DNA from: a virus
DNA length: 34,332 bases
IMG/VR virus record: IMGVR_UViG_3300022602_000258
Location: 1-34,332 of that record
Direction: 5' to 3' (one strand)
A program made the translations under genes and the position numbers. The notes below the pieces were generated by a model. The model made no database searches and was not told the DNA's origin. It saw only the letters and a list, made by a program, of their open reading frames with translations. Positions 24,821 to 30,833 of the stretch are shown here, piece after piece (the first letter of the stretch is position 1; each line of letters opens with the position of its first letter).

Positions 24821-24862
24821 ATGGTCGGTAAATTTAATAAACATACACACAGGAGTTTGAAC

Positions 24863-25096
24863 ATGACAACGTTAGCAATAAATATGACTGAGCCTGATTT
24901 CATTCGGTTTGTGCGGGCTTATGCTATGCAGAATTACGATAAAGGCGGTTGGGACGAAGTTTGTGAAGCATGGGACGATGGCGACATTCTTGAGTATTAC
25001 ATTGAGGGAAACCCCACAAAGGCATTCAAAGAGTTATCCAAAACGGTCAAGCTCCGTTACGAATACGCACAGGAGATTCGTAGCACCGCATTCTGA
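24863..25096 (+). CDS. First gene of the rightward operon, hypothetical
   Basis: 77 residues from the ATG preceded by CAGGAG; an in-frame ATG 14 codons upstream has no ribosome binding site. Sequence features: TEPDFIRFVRAYAMQNYDKG, WDEVCEAWDDGDILEYYIEG and a helical end. Acidic and soluble, it is of a type seen in early regions of several phages. Its stop codon lies one base pair-free position before the first hammerhead ribozyme stem. The function is unknown. Confidence 0.7.
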   Translation: MTTLAINMTEPDFIRFVRAYAMQNYDKGGWDEVCEAWDDGDILEYYIEGNPTKAFKELSKTVKLRYEYAQEIRSTAF

Positions 25097-25146
25097 GCAT
25101 AACTGATGAGACTTCAATAGTCGAAACCCCGAAAGGGGTCTTATGC
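25097..25146 (+). ncRNA. Hammerhead ribozyme 1 (type I)
   Basis: Complete core in the correct order. Stem I is GCATAA (25097-25102) with TTATGC (25141-25146). CTGATGA is at 25103-25109. Stem II is GACT/AGTC with a TCAAT loop (25110-25122). GAAA is at 25123-25126. Stem III is CCCC/GGGG with a GAAA tetraloop (25127-25138). The cleavage site TC is at 25139-25140, with cutting predicted after 25140. It lies entirely in the spacer between two genes, and the downstream product would carry the next gene's ribosome binding site. Two further copies with compensating changes support the fold. Confidence 0.9.
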
Positions 25147-25163
25147 AACTACAAGGAATACAA

Positions 25164-25307
25164 ATGTTAACAACAACACTACAAGACCCATTACAAGTGA
25201 AAGCCTACTTAAGGGCATTCGGCCTGAGATATACATTTTGGTATCTAAATGAAATGTGCAACTGCACCGTAGGCCGTACGGTCTATTTACTCATCCTATC
25301 AATCTAG
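25164..25307 (+). CDS. Small hypothetical protein after ribozyme 1
   Basis: 47 residues (MLTTTLQDPLQVKAYLRAFG, then YTFWYLNEMCNCTVGRTVYL). The AAGGAA ribosome binding site sits in the leader that ribozyme 1 would release, and the ATG follows at normal spacing. The next gene starts 9 bases after its stop. The sequence has a small hydrophobic end but no clear membrane segment. No family recognised; it is supported by leader and spacing. Confidence 0.5.
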   Translation: MLTTTLQDPLQVKAYLRAFGLRYTFWYLNEMCNCTVGRTVYLLILSI

Positions 25308-25316
25308 GAGATCACC

Positions 25317-25496
25317 ATGCTACATGACAGAGACTATTACTTAGCTTGCGCACAAAACATGGAAAAGAGCGGTGGCGGGTTTGCGTCCGCAATTGCACAA
25401 GCCTTTTACAAAGCTGATGCCAAGAACGCTATAAAAATTGTTGTGGCCTTTTCAGATTTATTTGAAAAGTTTGCACCAAAGGAGAATGAGCAATGA
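25317..25496 (+). CDS. Small hypothetical protein
   Basis: 59 residues, preceded by an AGGAGAT ribosome binding site. It contains MEKSGGGFASAIAQAFYKAD and a C-terminal helix (FSDLFEKFAPKENEQ), a pattern that recurs in small phage proteins. Its stop overlaps the next start (ATGA), so translation is coupled. The function is unknown. Confidence 0.65.
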   Translation: MLHDRDYYLACAQNMEKSGGGFASAIAQAFYKADAKNAIKIVVAFSDLFEKFAPKENEQ

Positions 25497-25642
25497 TGTG
25501 GCTAGTCAAAATCATTCAGGACGGCACAGTCTTGAGCGAAGAGCGGTTCAATACTTCAGAGGGAGCGCAGTATTGGGCAAAGCAATACCTGAGAACTAAC
25601 CGCCTCACAAACTGCGACATAACCATCCAACTATCTAACTGA
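25493..25642 (+). CDS. Small hypothetical protein ending inside ribozyme 2
   Basis: 49 residues (MMWLVKIIQDGTVLSEERFN, then EGAQYWAKQYLRTNRL). The gene begins with an ATGA overlap. Its last sense codons form the 5' strand of ribozyme 2 stem I, and its TGA stop (25640-25642) is part of the CUGA core. Termination at this codon therefore places the ribosome on the ribozyme. No known domain. Confidence 0.65.
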   Translation: MMWLVKIIQDGTVLSEERFNTSEGAQYWAKQYLRTNRLTNCDITIQLSN

Positions 25643-25683
25643 CGAGGCCGTAAGGCCGAAACGGTCGAGAGACCGTCTTAGAT
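25633..25683 (+). ncRNA. Hammerhead ribozyme 2 (type I), overlapping a stop codon
   Basis: Stem I ATCTAA (25633-25638) pairs with TTAGAT (25678-25683). CTGACGA is at 25639-25645. Stem II is GGCC/GGCC with a GTAA tetraloop (25646-25657). GAAA is at 25658-25661. Stem III is CGGTC/GACCG with a GAGA tetraloop (25662-25675). The cleavage dinucleotide TC is at 25676-25677. All paired positions fit, and the outer stem I and stem II/III pairs differ from ribozyme 1 by compensating changes. The stop codon of the upstream gene is at 25640-25642, inside the core. Confidence 0.92.
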
Positions 25684-25702
25684 TAACTACAAGGAAATAA
25701 CA

Positions 25703-26062
25703 ATGGAAACTACAAGAGATTTAGCAAGCGAACTAGGCCAATTTATTGGCACAACACGGTATTACAAGCCGTCTATTTTCTCAAGCATGAGAATCACGGA
25801 TGGGGTGAAATACTTTATTGACCAAGCGGGCGCTTACTGGTTTACTGACATAGTAGCGACAGAAATCGTGCCTTTAATTGACGATTTTATGGTTGTGCAA
25901 CTTGTTGCACTTGACAACAAGGCCACGATCATTGCAGAGGACGGTGACGAAGAACAAATATTTCTTAAGAAAATTAGCTACACAGACTGCTTGGACGGAG
26001 AGTACAAATTTTTTATGCAAAAAGGTGATTTTGTGGTCATGATGTTGCCAAGTGAGTATTGA
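25703..26062 (+). CDS. DUF6876-like protein
   Basis: 119 residues. The order LGQFIGTTRYYKPSIFSSMR, ITDGVKYFIDQAGAYWFTDI and DCLDGEYKFFMQKGDF resembles a small phage and bacterial family that I recall as DUF6876 (recalled, not searched). The dyad site at 25895-25910 is read as VQLVAL in the middle of the protein. The ATG follows the AAGGAAATAAC leader released by ribozyme 2. The function is unknown. Confidence 0.65.
   Translation: METTRDLASELGQFIGTTRYYKPSIFSSMRITDGVKYFIDQAGAYWFTDIVATEIVPLIDDFMVVQLVALDNKATIIAEDGDEEQIFLKKISYTDCLDGEYKFFMQKGDFVVMMLPSEY
25895..25910. repeat. 16-bp dyad site GTGCAACTTGTTGCAC (in DUF6876-like gene)
   Basis: Exact copy within coding sequence, read as VQLVAL in the frame shared by all coding copies. 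Confidence 0.75.
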
Positions 26063-26063
26063 A

Positions 26064-26261
26064 ATGATATTAACAACAACCGACCAGATCGAGCACTTCA
26101 GGATGTTGACGCTTTATCAAGGGCTAAAACTTGAGATTGCGGGCATGAAAGTAAACCGTCATACCTCTATCTTGAAAATTCTCAAGAAAATGGGCTACAA
26201 GGGCACAAGAAAAGAAATCTTGCTGCAACTGGCTAAAGACTTAGGCAAAGAGATTAACTGA
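26064..26261 (+). CDS. Small helical phage protein ending inside ribozyme 3
   Basis: 65 residues from the ATG two bases after the previous stop; a GTG four codons upstream (26052) is an alternative. Features: MILTTTDQIEHFRMLTLYQG, LKLEIAGMKVNRHTSILKIL and a basic helical end. Proteins with this start are common in phages of Proteobacteria. Its TGA stop (26259-26261) forms part of the ribozyme 3 core and the codons before it form stem I. The function is unknown. Confidence 0.65.
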   Translation: MILTTTDQIEHFRMLTLYQGLKLEIAGMKVNRHTSILKILKKMGYKGTRKEILLQLAKDLGKEIN

Positions 26262-26303
26262 CGAGCCCTAATTGGGCGAAACGGTCGAGAGGCCGTCTTA
26301 ATC
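26252..26303 (+). ncRNA. Hammerhead ribozyme 3 (type I), overlapping a stop codon
   Basis: Stem I GATTAA (26252-26257) pairs with TTAATC (26298-26303). CTGACGA is at 26258-26264. Stem II is GCCC/GGGC with a TAATT loop (26265-26277). GAAA is at 26278-26281. Stem III is CGGTC/GGCCG with a GAGA loop and one G-U pair (26282-26295). TC is at 26296-26297. The fold matches ribozymes 1 and 2. The stop of the upstream gene (26259-26261) lies in the core. Confidence 0.9.
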
Positions 26304-26322
26304 AACTACAAAGGAAATACAA

Positions 26323-26613
26323 ATGCAAACTTACAAATTTTTTGAAGATCCAGGCCACGCCTGGTTAGAAGTTCCACTAAGAGAATTGATCGACTTAGGA
26401 ATTGCAAGTGCCATCAGCCATTATTCGTATATTAAAACTCGACTGGATACCCCGTTTGTTTACTTGGAAGAGGACTGCGATTATTCCACTTTTGCGGACG
26501 CAATGGCTATGGCGGGCAAGCAATTTAAATACGAATCAATTTATCAAGAGAACACACCGATTCGAAACTACGCAAACTACCGCCCGCTTGATTGGGCATC
26601 TTACAAAGGATAA
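26323..26613 (+). CDS. Hypothetical protein after ribozyme 3
   Basis: 96 residues. The start MQTYKFFEDPGHAWLEVPLR, then SAISHYSYIKTRLDTPFVYL, EEDCDYSTFADAMAMAG and IRNYANYRPLDW, form a soluble alpha/beta protein of a type found in several phage early regions. The AAAGGAAATAC leader is nearly identical to that of the genes after ribozymes 1 and 2. No enzymatic motif is recognised. Confidence 0.7.
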   Translation: MQTYKFFEDPGHAWLEVPLRELIDLGIASAISHYSYIKTRLDTPFVYLEEDCDYSTFADAMAMAGKQFKYESIYQENTPIRNYANYRPLDWASYKG

Positions 26614-26616
26614 CCT

Positions 26617-26775
26617 ATGGCCGAGATTGATTTAACGTCAATCTGGAATGCCTTAGAGGGGTACAGGGAAACCTGTATTCCAGAGGGCAACGCAGAATAT
26701 GATGAGGAATGGAATGAAATATGTACCCAAATGGCATGGATAGCTGAAAAACTAAACCAAGAGGAGGACGTATGA
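26617..26775 (+). CDS. Small acidic helical protein
   Basis: 52 residues (MAEIDLTSIWNALEGYRETC, then EEWNEICTQMAWIAEKLNQE), strongly acidic, with an AAAGGATAACCT start region 3 bases after the preceding stop. It joins the next gene by an ATGA overlap. The function is unknown; acidic small proteins in this position could be host-takeover factors, but that is speculation. Confidence 0.6.
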   Translation: MAEIDLTSIWNALEGYRETCIPEGNAEYDEEWNEICTQMAWIAEKLNQEEDV

Positions 26776-26882
26776 CCAAAGAAAAGATGCAATGGTTTGC
26801 GGTGAACTTTATATATACGGTTGTCTATATATTTTGTATTGCCGTGTTGTTTATGGATGCCTTAGTATGGAGACCCAATTAA
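26772..26882 (+). CDS. Very small single-span membrane protein
   Basis: 36 residues with one hydrophobic segment at about 8-29 (WFAVNFIYTVVYIFCIAVLF). It starts within the previous stop (ATGA) and is followed directly by the next ATG at 26883. Position, overlap and membrane profile support translation despite its size. Possibly a small inhibitory or membrane-modifying peptide; no family recognised. Confidence 0.55.
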   Translation: MTKEKMQWFAVNFIYTVVYIFCIAVLFMDALVWRPN

Positions 26883-27074
26883 ATGATTACAGAAAACGAA
26901 CTCAAAGAGCATGGATACGAAGTATTGCCAAGGGCAGGATGGTTGCGAATTGATTGCACCATGATGCCAAAAGACTGGTACGACATTTGTAAGGACTTTG
27001 GTGTTGACCCAAGTTGTGACGAGATCATTCTTGCAATTGCAGGAGTAAAAGAAGTTTATAAGGAGAATGAATAA
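26883..27074 (+). CDS. Small hypothetical protein
   Basis: 63 residues, acidic (MITENELKEHGYEVLPRAGW, then TMMPKDWYDICKDFGVDPSC). It begins immediately after the stop of the membrane peptide and ends with a TAATG overlap to the next gene. The pattern suggests a compact alpha/beta fold. No assignment. Confidence 0.65.
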   Translation: MITENELKEHGYEVLPRAGWLRIDCTMMPKDWYDICKDFGVDPSCDEIILAIAGVKEVYKENE

Positions 27075-27271
27075 TGGCTAAATTTATAGTAACTTTGGTT
27101 CGAGTTGAGCACGCTATCTATCGCATAAATGTGGAGGCCGAAGATCAGGAGCAGGCCGAAGAATTGGCGCAGGAAAAGTGGAACGAAGGAGATATTGACC
27201 TAGATACAGGCGAAGTTGTGTATGGTGAAGACTTTATTAATCATGTTGAAGAAACAAAGGGAAACACATGA
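27074..27271 (+). CDS. DpnD/PcfM-like small protein (tentative)
   Basis: 65 residues. MAKFIVTLVRVEHAIYRINV followed by EAEDQEQAEELAQEKWNEGD resembles a widespread small fold with two strands and one helix found in DpnD/PcfM-type proteins (my recollection). It overlaps both neighbours (TAATG before, ATGA after). The role is unknown; the fold is a guess from the strand/helix order. Confidence 0.55.
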   Translation: MAKFIVTLVRVEHAIYRINVEAEDQEQAEELAQEKWNEGDIDLDTGEVVYGEDFINHVEETKGNT

Positions 27272-27519
27272 ACGCAAAAGAACAAACAGTTTATTGGGAA
27301 AATATCGCAATTAAACAATTGGTAGGTCGAAAAATAGTCAACGTGCGATACATGAATGATGCTGAAGCAAAGGAATACGGTTGGTACAACAAGCCAGTAA
27401 TCATTATCTTGGACGATGGCAACATCATTTTTCCATCAGCCGATGATGAAGGAAACGATGGTGGTGCTATCTTTACTAACGATGACAAGCAACCAGTTTT
27501 GCCAGTTTTACGGTTTTAA
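27268..27519 (+). CDS. Small hypothetical protein
   Basis: 83 residues: GRKIVNVRYMNDAEAKEYGW, PVIIILDDGNIIFPSADDEG and a closing strand. It is likely a beta-rich fold, and similar sequences occur in several phages. The ATG overlaps the previous stop. It is followed by 17 noncoding bases before the next gene. The function is unknown. Confidence 0.65.
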   Translation: MNAKEQTVYWENIAIKQLVGRKIVNVRYMNDAEAKEYGWYNKPVIIILDDGNIIFPSADDEGNDGGAIFTNDDKQPVLPVLRF

Positions 27520-27536
27520 TACGAAATGGAGACAGT

Positions 27537-27692
27537 ATGACAGTAGCAGATTTAATCCGTAAACTTTTACAAGTGGACGATATAACCAAACCAGTTTACA
27601 TTTACAAATACGAAGATAGCAGACTCGCTGAAATAGACGTAGTTGACGAACTATCCGACAGGGTTGACATCAACGCAAGGGAAACGGCATGA
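27537..27692 (+). CDS. Small hypothetical protein
   Basis: 51 residues (MTVADLIRKLLQVDDITKPV, then SRLAEIDVVDELSDRVDINA). GGAGACAGT lies just before the ATG, and an ATGA overlap leads to the next gene. The sequence looks like a helix plus strand module of a kind common in phage early regions. No assignment. Confidence 0.6.
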   Translation: MTVADLIRKLLQVDDITKPVYIYKYEDSRLAEIDVVDELSDRVDINARETA

Positions 27693-27838
27693 AACACACA
27701 CGTTGCGAGGAACTGGGGGTTTGCCAAAAACTAGACTGCAACCAATGCAAAGTGCAACAAGTTGCACCCATAAAGACAAAATGGTTATTCCCAGTACATT
27801 TTAAGACCAAGACTAGAAAGCGGAGTTCCAAGTCTTAA
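27689..27838 (+). CDS. Small Cys-rich protein, convergent with primase gene
   Basis: 49 residues. Four Cys in the first 20 residues (RCEELGVCQKLDCNQCK) may bind zinc. The dyad site is read next as VQQVAP, and the basic tail (TKTRKRSSKS) suits nucleic-acid binding. Its last 54 bases overlap the 3' end of the leftward primase-like gene, so the two transcripts are complementary there. No family recognised. Confidence 0.55.
   Translation: MKHTRCEELGVCQKLDCNQCKVQQVAPIKTKWLFPVHFKTKTRKRSSKS
27752..27767. repeat. 16-bp dyad site (in Cys-rich gene)
   Basis: Exact GTGCAACAAGTTGCAC, read as VQQVAP, close to the point where the two transcription units converge. Confidence 0.75.
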
Positions 27839-28564
27839 CTCGTAATCGTTGAAATCCTCATTAGCCTCTCCTACCCAGTAACGAGAGGCTATTTTTTTGG
27901 CGGTGCGCACCCCAACTGGGTCATTATCGGCCACAACCAACGGATTTACGGCATTCTTTGCTATCTCAAGCATATTGGACGCACTAAAACAAACGTGTAT
28001 CTTAAATGGCACGCCAAGCAACCGAAGTGCCCTTCTCACAGACAACCCAGTTGCATACCCTTCCACCAACACATCTTTGCCCTTTTCATCCATCACCAAA
28101 CTCGCACCCTTTGTCAATTGCCCCGACAAAAACTTCTTAGTTCCATCCGCATTTATCATTTGACAACCAACCAATTTGCCATCAACCCGCATTGGAACAA
28201 TCAGCATTTCCTTCCACACCCAACCATTTTCATCAAATCCTTTCCTGATTAAATATGGATGCTTGGCTTTCTTGGCGCTTTTAAGGATGTATTCAGCCTT
28301 TTCGCACGCTTTCGCACGCTTTTCCAATTTATCTTCATTAGCCTTCTTTATACGTTCACGATCAACCAAAAGTGGCTTATCGGACTTGTAAGGGGCATGA
28401 AGCTCCATTGTTGCAAAGTTAATGACTGCACCACTACAACCATCAAAAATGTATGCGCCATTGGTCTTATTTGGCTTGTCTAACGTCTTAACTCTTGCCC
28501 ATCTGCCAATTACTAAATTATCAATCACCAATCCATATTGGTATGCAAAATCTGTAAAGCTCAT
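27785..28564 (-). CDS. Toprim primase-like protein
   Basis: 259 residues. The N-terminal part (about 1-60) is a small globular region, followed by a basic helix (LEKRAKACEKAEYILKSAKK) and KMLIVP-like strands (EMLIVPMRVDGKLVGCQMIN). The C-terminal half has Toprim motifs: VLVEGYATGLSVRRAL (catalytic Glu) and PLVVADNDPVGVRTAKKIAS (acidic metal-binding pair). It lacks an obvious helicase domain, which is encoded separately by the next gene upstream. It probably makes RNA primers for phage replication. ATGA overlap with the helicase gene. Confidence 0.8.
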   Translation of the reverse strand: MSFTDFAYQYGLVIDNLVIGRWARVKTLDKPNKTNGAYIFDGCSGAVINFATMELHAPYKSDKPLLVDRERIKKANEDKLEKRAKACEKAEYILKSAKKAKHPYLIRKGFDENGWVWKEMLIVPMRVDGKLVGCQMINADGTKKFLSGQLTKGASLVMDEKGKDVLVEGYATGLSVRRALRLLGVPFKIHVCFSASNMLEIAKNAVNPLVVADNDPVGVRTAKKIASRYWVGEANEDFNDYELRLGTPLSSLGLKMYWE

Positions 28565-30036
28565 TTGTTTCTACTCTTTGCCCATGCAATGTTTCTTGAA
28601 CGAATCCAACTAACCGTTTTCTGCGTAACTGGACTTGGATTAGCACTCAGCCCCCTTGGAAATACACCAAACTTCTCTTTGTATTTGTGTGCCGCCCAAC
28701 CATCTTTGAAGTTTCGCATCCTTGCATAGTATAAAAGTTCGGAGTAAAACTGTTGATTGTTTTGGGTTTTATCAGCGCCATCGGTAAACAATTCTTGTAG
28801 CTCACCTGGCACTATGGCTATGCCACGCAACGGTTTTTCATACCCGCAGGAGTAGCAAATGTTGCTTCCCATAATCCACAAAGCTCCACATTGAGGACAC
28901 TTTGCTTCTTTCTTTTCGTCCTCAGTCGGCTCTTTTTTGGCTTTATCTTCTATGCCACTTTCAAGCTCGGTCACTCCTTCTTCGTAAAGTTGATCCCAAT
29001 CTTTCCTAAAACGCAGATAATTTCCACCGTGATCCAACCAAACACCAAACTCTTTGCCTGGAGATGGACGCATAACGCGCCCCATTTGTTGGACGTGCGA
29101 ACTAAACGACTTCGAAAACGGTCTTGCACTTACTCCCATCAACACGTCTGGCACATCAAACCCACGAGTTAATATATCGGTAGCAATCAACCCATGTATA
29201 TTTGTGTCAGGCTTACTGAAATCATCTATGACTTCACGCTTATATTCGCCATCTTCCATATAGGAAATGGACTTAAAGTTGTACCCTTGCTCGTTAAACT
29301 GCCTTTCCAAGTCACGCCCATGCGCCACACCTGAGCAAAATACTACCGTCTTTACTGGTCTACCGAATATTTCATTGGTTTTATTCTTCCATTCGGTAAC
29401 AATATCGCCAGTAATCTTCATGCCACGCGCAGTAACTTCATCTTGCGACCATTCACCCGCAACTTTTTTTGCCCCAGTCATGTCAATTTCTTTGGCAATA
29501 TAGATTTTTAACGGTGTCAGCCAACCTTCTTTGATGAGTTCTTTCGTAGGCTTTGCACCAACCACCACATCATAAATATCGCCCAATCCCTTGGTAAATG
29601 GTGTAGCAGTCAGCCCAATTACCTTTATTGCTGGGTTGTCTTTGATAAAAACAACCAAACTCATACGCATGATGTGGCATTCGTCAATGATTAAATAATC
29701 AATGTGAGGAAAATCAGAACGCTTTTCTAACGTTTGAACAGAGCAAATCTGAATATTTTCTGTCGGGTTGTACCGCCAGTGGTCTGCTTGCATCACTCCA
29801 TGCGGAATAGAGTAGCGAGATAGTCTTGTGCTGGACTGATTGACCAAAACAATCCTATCCATCATCATTGCAACGCGCTTGTTTTGCTTTGCATATTGTT
29901 GCATCAAGGAGATGGCAACCTCTGTTTTGCCAAATCCTGTAGGAGCATATAGCAATTGACTGCCTATGCCCAGATCAAAATTGAGATTGATCTTGTCAAC
30001 CACCTCAATTTGGTGGGGTCTGAGCGATAGATTCAT
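28561..30036 (-). CDS. Superfamily 2 DEAD/DEAH-type helicase with zinc ribbon
   Basis: 491 residues. Motifs: Walker A LLYAPTGFGKTEVA (31-38 core), DECH box in YLIIDECHIMR (118-121), TATPF (143-147), a C-terminal RecA lobe with GLIATDILTRGFDVPD, and QQMGRVMRP (317-324) as motif VI. A zinc ribbon follows (Cys at 380, 383, 394 and 397; CPQCG...CYSCGYEKP). The arrangement suits a phage replicative or recombination helicase. It lies between the ParB-like and primase-like genes, with both junctions overlapping. Confidence 0.85.
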   Translation of the reverse strand: MNLSLRPHQIEVVDKINLNFDLGIGSQLLYAPTGFGKTEVAISLMQQYAKQNKRVAMMMDRIVLVNQSSTRLSRYSIPHGVMQADHWRYNPTENIQICSVQTLEKRSDFPHIDYLIIDECHIMRMSLVVFIKDNPAIKVIGLTATPFTKGLGDIYDVVVGAKPTKELIKEGWLTPLKIYIAKEIDMTGAKKVAGEWSQDEVTARGMKITGDIVTEWKNKTNEIFGRPVKTVVFCSGVAHGRDLERQFNEQGYNFKSISYMEDGEYKREVIDDFSKPDTNIHGLIATDILTRGFDVPDVLMGVSARPFSKSFSSHVQQMGRVMRPSPGKEFGVWLDHGGNYLRFRKDWDQLYEEGVTELESGIEDKAKKEPTEDEKKEAKCPQCGALWIMGSNICYSCGYEKPLRGIAIVPGELQELFTDGADKTQNNQQFYSELLYYARMRNFKDGWAAHKYKEKFGVFPRGLSANPSPVTQKTVSWIRSRNIAWAKSRNK

Positions 30037-30833
30037 TTTTTGGATTTTTCTGCTTTTTCAGCCCTGCGTTTCCAATATTGCACTTGCTGAATAGCATCGG
30101 CCGATTTTTTCTGATAGTCGTTGCGGGATAAAGTCATAGCCTGCAACTCACCCTCACATTTTGCCAAATCCAGCCTCAAGCTCTTAATTGTTTCTTGTAC
30201 GTCAGCTATTTCTTCTTCTGGTAAATCCAAACTACCTACTGCAATGGCATCACGCAACCTAACATTCTCTTGCATCAACGCAGAATTCTCAACAACCAAC
30301 TCTTCCAACTTTTCGTTAAATGTTTCATCTTCCAACGGTTCTTCGTAAACTGGGTCGGGTGCAACTTGTTGCACTTTCTTTGACTTTTTGCCCATTTCTT
30401 TTGCAAGAGCAAGTTCTTTGCGAACACGACCAACCGTCATGTCTGAGCACTTACACATCCTGGCAATCTCACGATTACTTTTGTCGCTAAATTCAACATC
30501 TTCTAATATTTCAATAACGATTTTGCGTAAGTCTTCGTTACTTCTGCGTAGTCCATGATTCGAATTTGCACTCCAAGAGTAAATCTTGGCATCACGCTTT
30601 GTACCCTTGGAAATGTCACAATCAACTTCTGTTAGCTTGGCTCTGCGGTGAGCATGGTAACGGTGAAAACCATCACCCAACCAATTATCCAAGCCGTCAA
30701 AGAATATTTTGACTGGCGGCATTACCACTTTGTTTAAAAGGTTCTCTGTGTACTCCTGAATAATGTTATCGTGAATTTTTACCCGTGATTGTGTATCTCC
30801 ATCAATCCTGATTTTCTCAATATTAATTTTCAT
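30033..30833 (-). CDS. ParB-like DNA-binding protein with coiled-coil tail
   Basis: 266 residues. The ParB/Srx-type N-terminal domain shows IRIDGDTQSRVKIHDNIIQE, PPVKIFFDGLDNWLGDGFHR and YHAHRRAKLTEVDCDISKGT. A helix-turn-helix follows at about 115-140 (SDKSNREIARMCKCSDMTVG). The dyad site at 30359-30374 is translated in the linker as KKVQQVAP. The last about 100 residues form a coiled coil (LVVENSALMQENVRLRDAIA). ParB proteins bind palindromic parS sites of about 16 bp. No ParA is seen, so this is a ParB-type regulator rather than a proven partition protein. Confidence 0.75.
   Translation of the reverse strand: MKINIEKIRIDGDTQSRVKIHDNIIQEYTENLLNKVVMPPVKIFFDGLDNWLGDGFHRYHAHRRAKLTEVDCDISKGTKRDAKIYSWSANSNHGLRRSNEDLRKIVIEILEDVEFSDKSNREIARMCKCSDMTVGRVRKELALAKEMGKKSKKVQQVAPDPVYEEPLEDETFNEKLEELVVENSALMQENVRLRDAIAVGSLDLPEEEIADVQETIKSLRLDLAKCEGELQAMTLSRNDYQKKSADAIQQVQYWKRRAEKAEKSKK
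30359..30374. repeat. 16-bp dyad site (in ParB-like gene)
   Basis: Exact copy in complement orientation on the plus strand, coding for VQQVAP in the linker after the helix-turn-helix. Confidence 0.75.

Noticed and set aside
25256-25284. GTGCAACTGCAC and the nearby ACCGTA...TACGGT dyad
   Set aside because: Short, single-copy, and inside the small gene at 25164-25307; the spacing differs from the 16-bp site and no hammerhead core is present.
28908-28925. Possible hammerhead core on the minus strand (TTTCGTCCTCAG region)
   Set aside because: Only one base separates the GAAA and CUGAGGA complements, so stem II cannot form; it is within the helicase gene.
28995-30100. Long plus-strand frames opposite the helicase gene
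   Set aside because: They lack ribosome binding sites and overlap a gene with clear helicase motifs; they are shadow frames.
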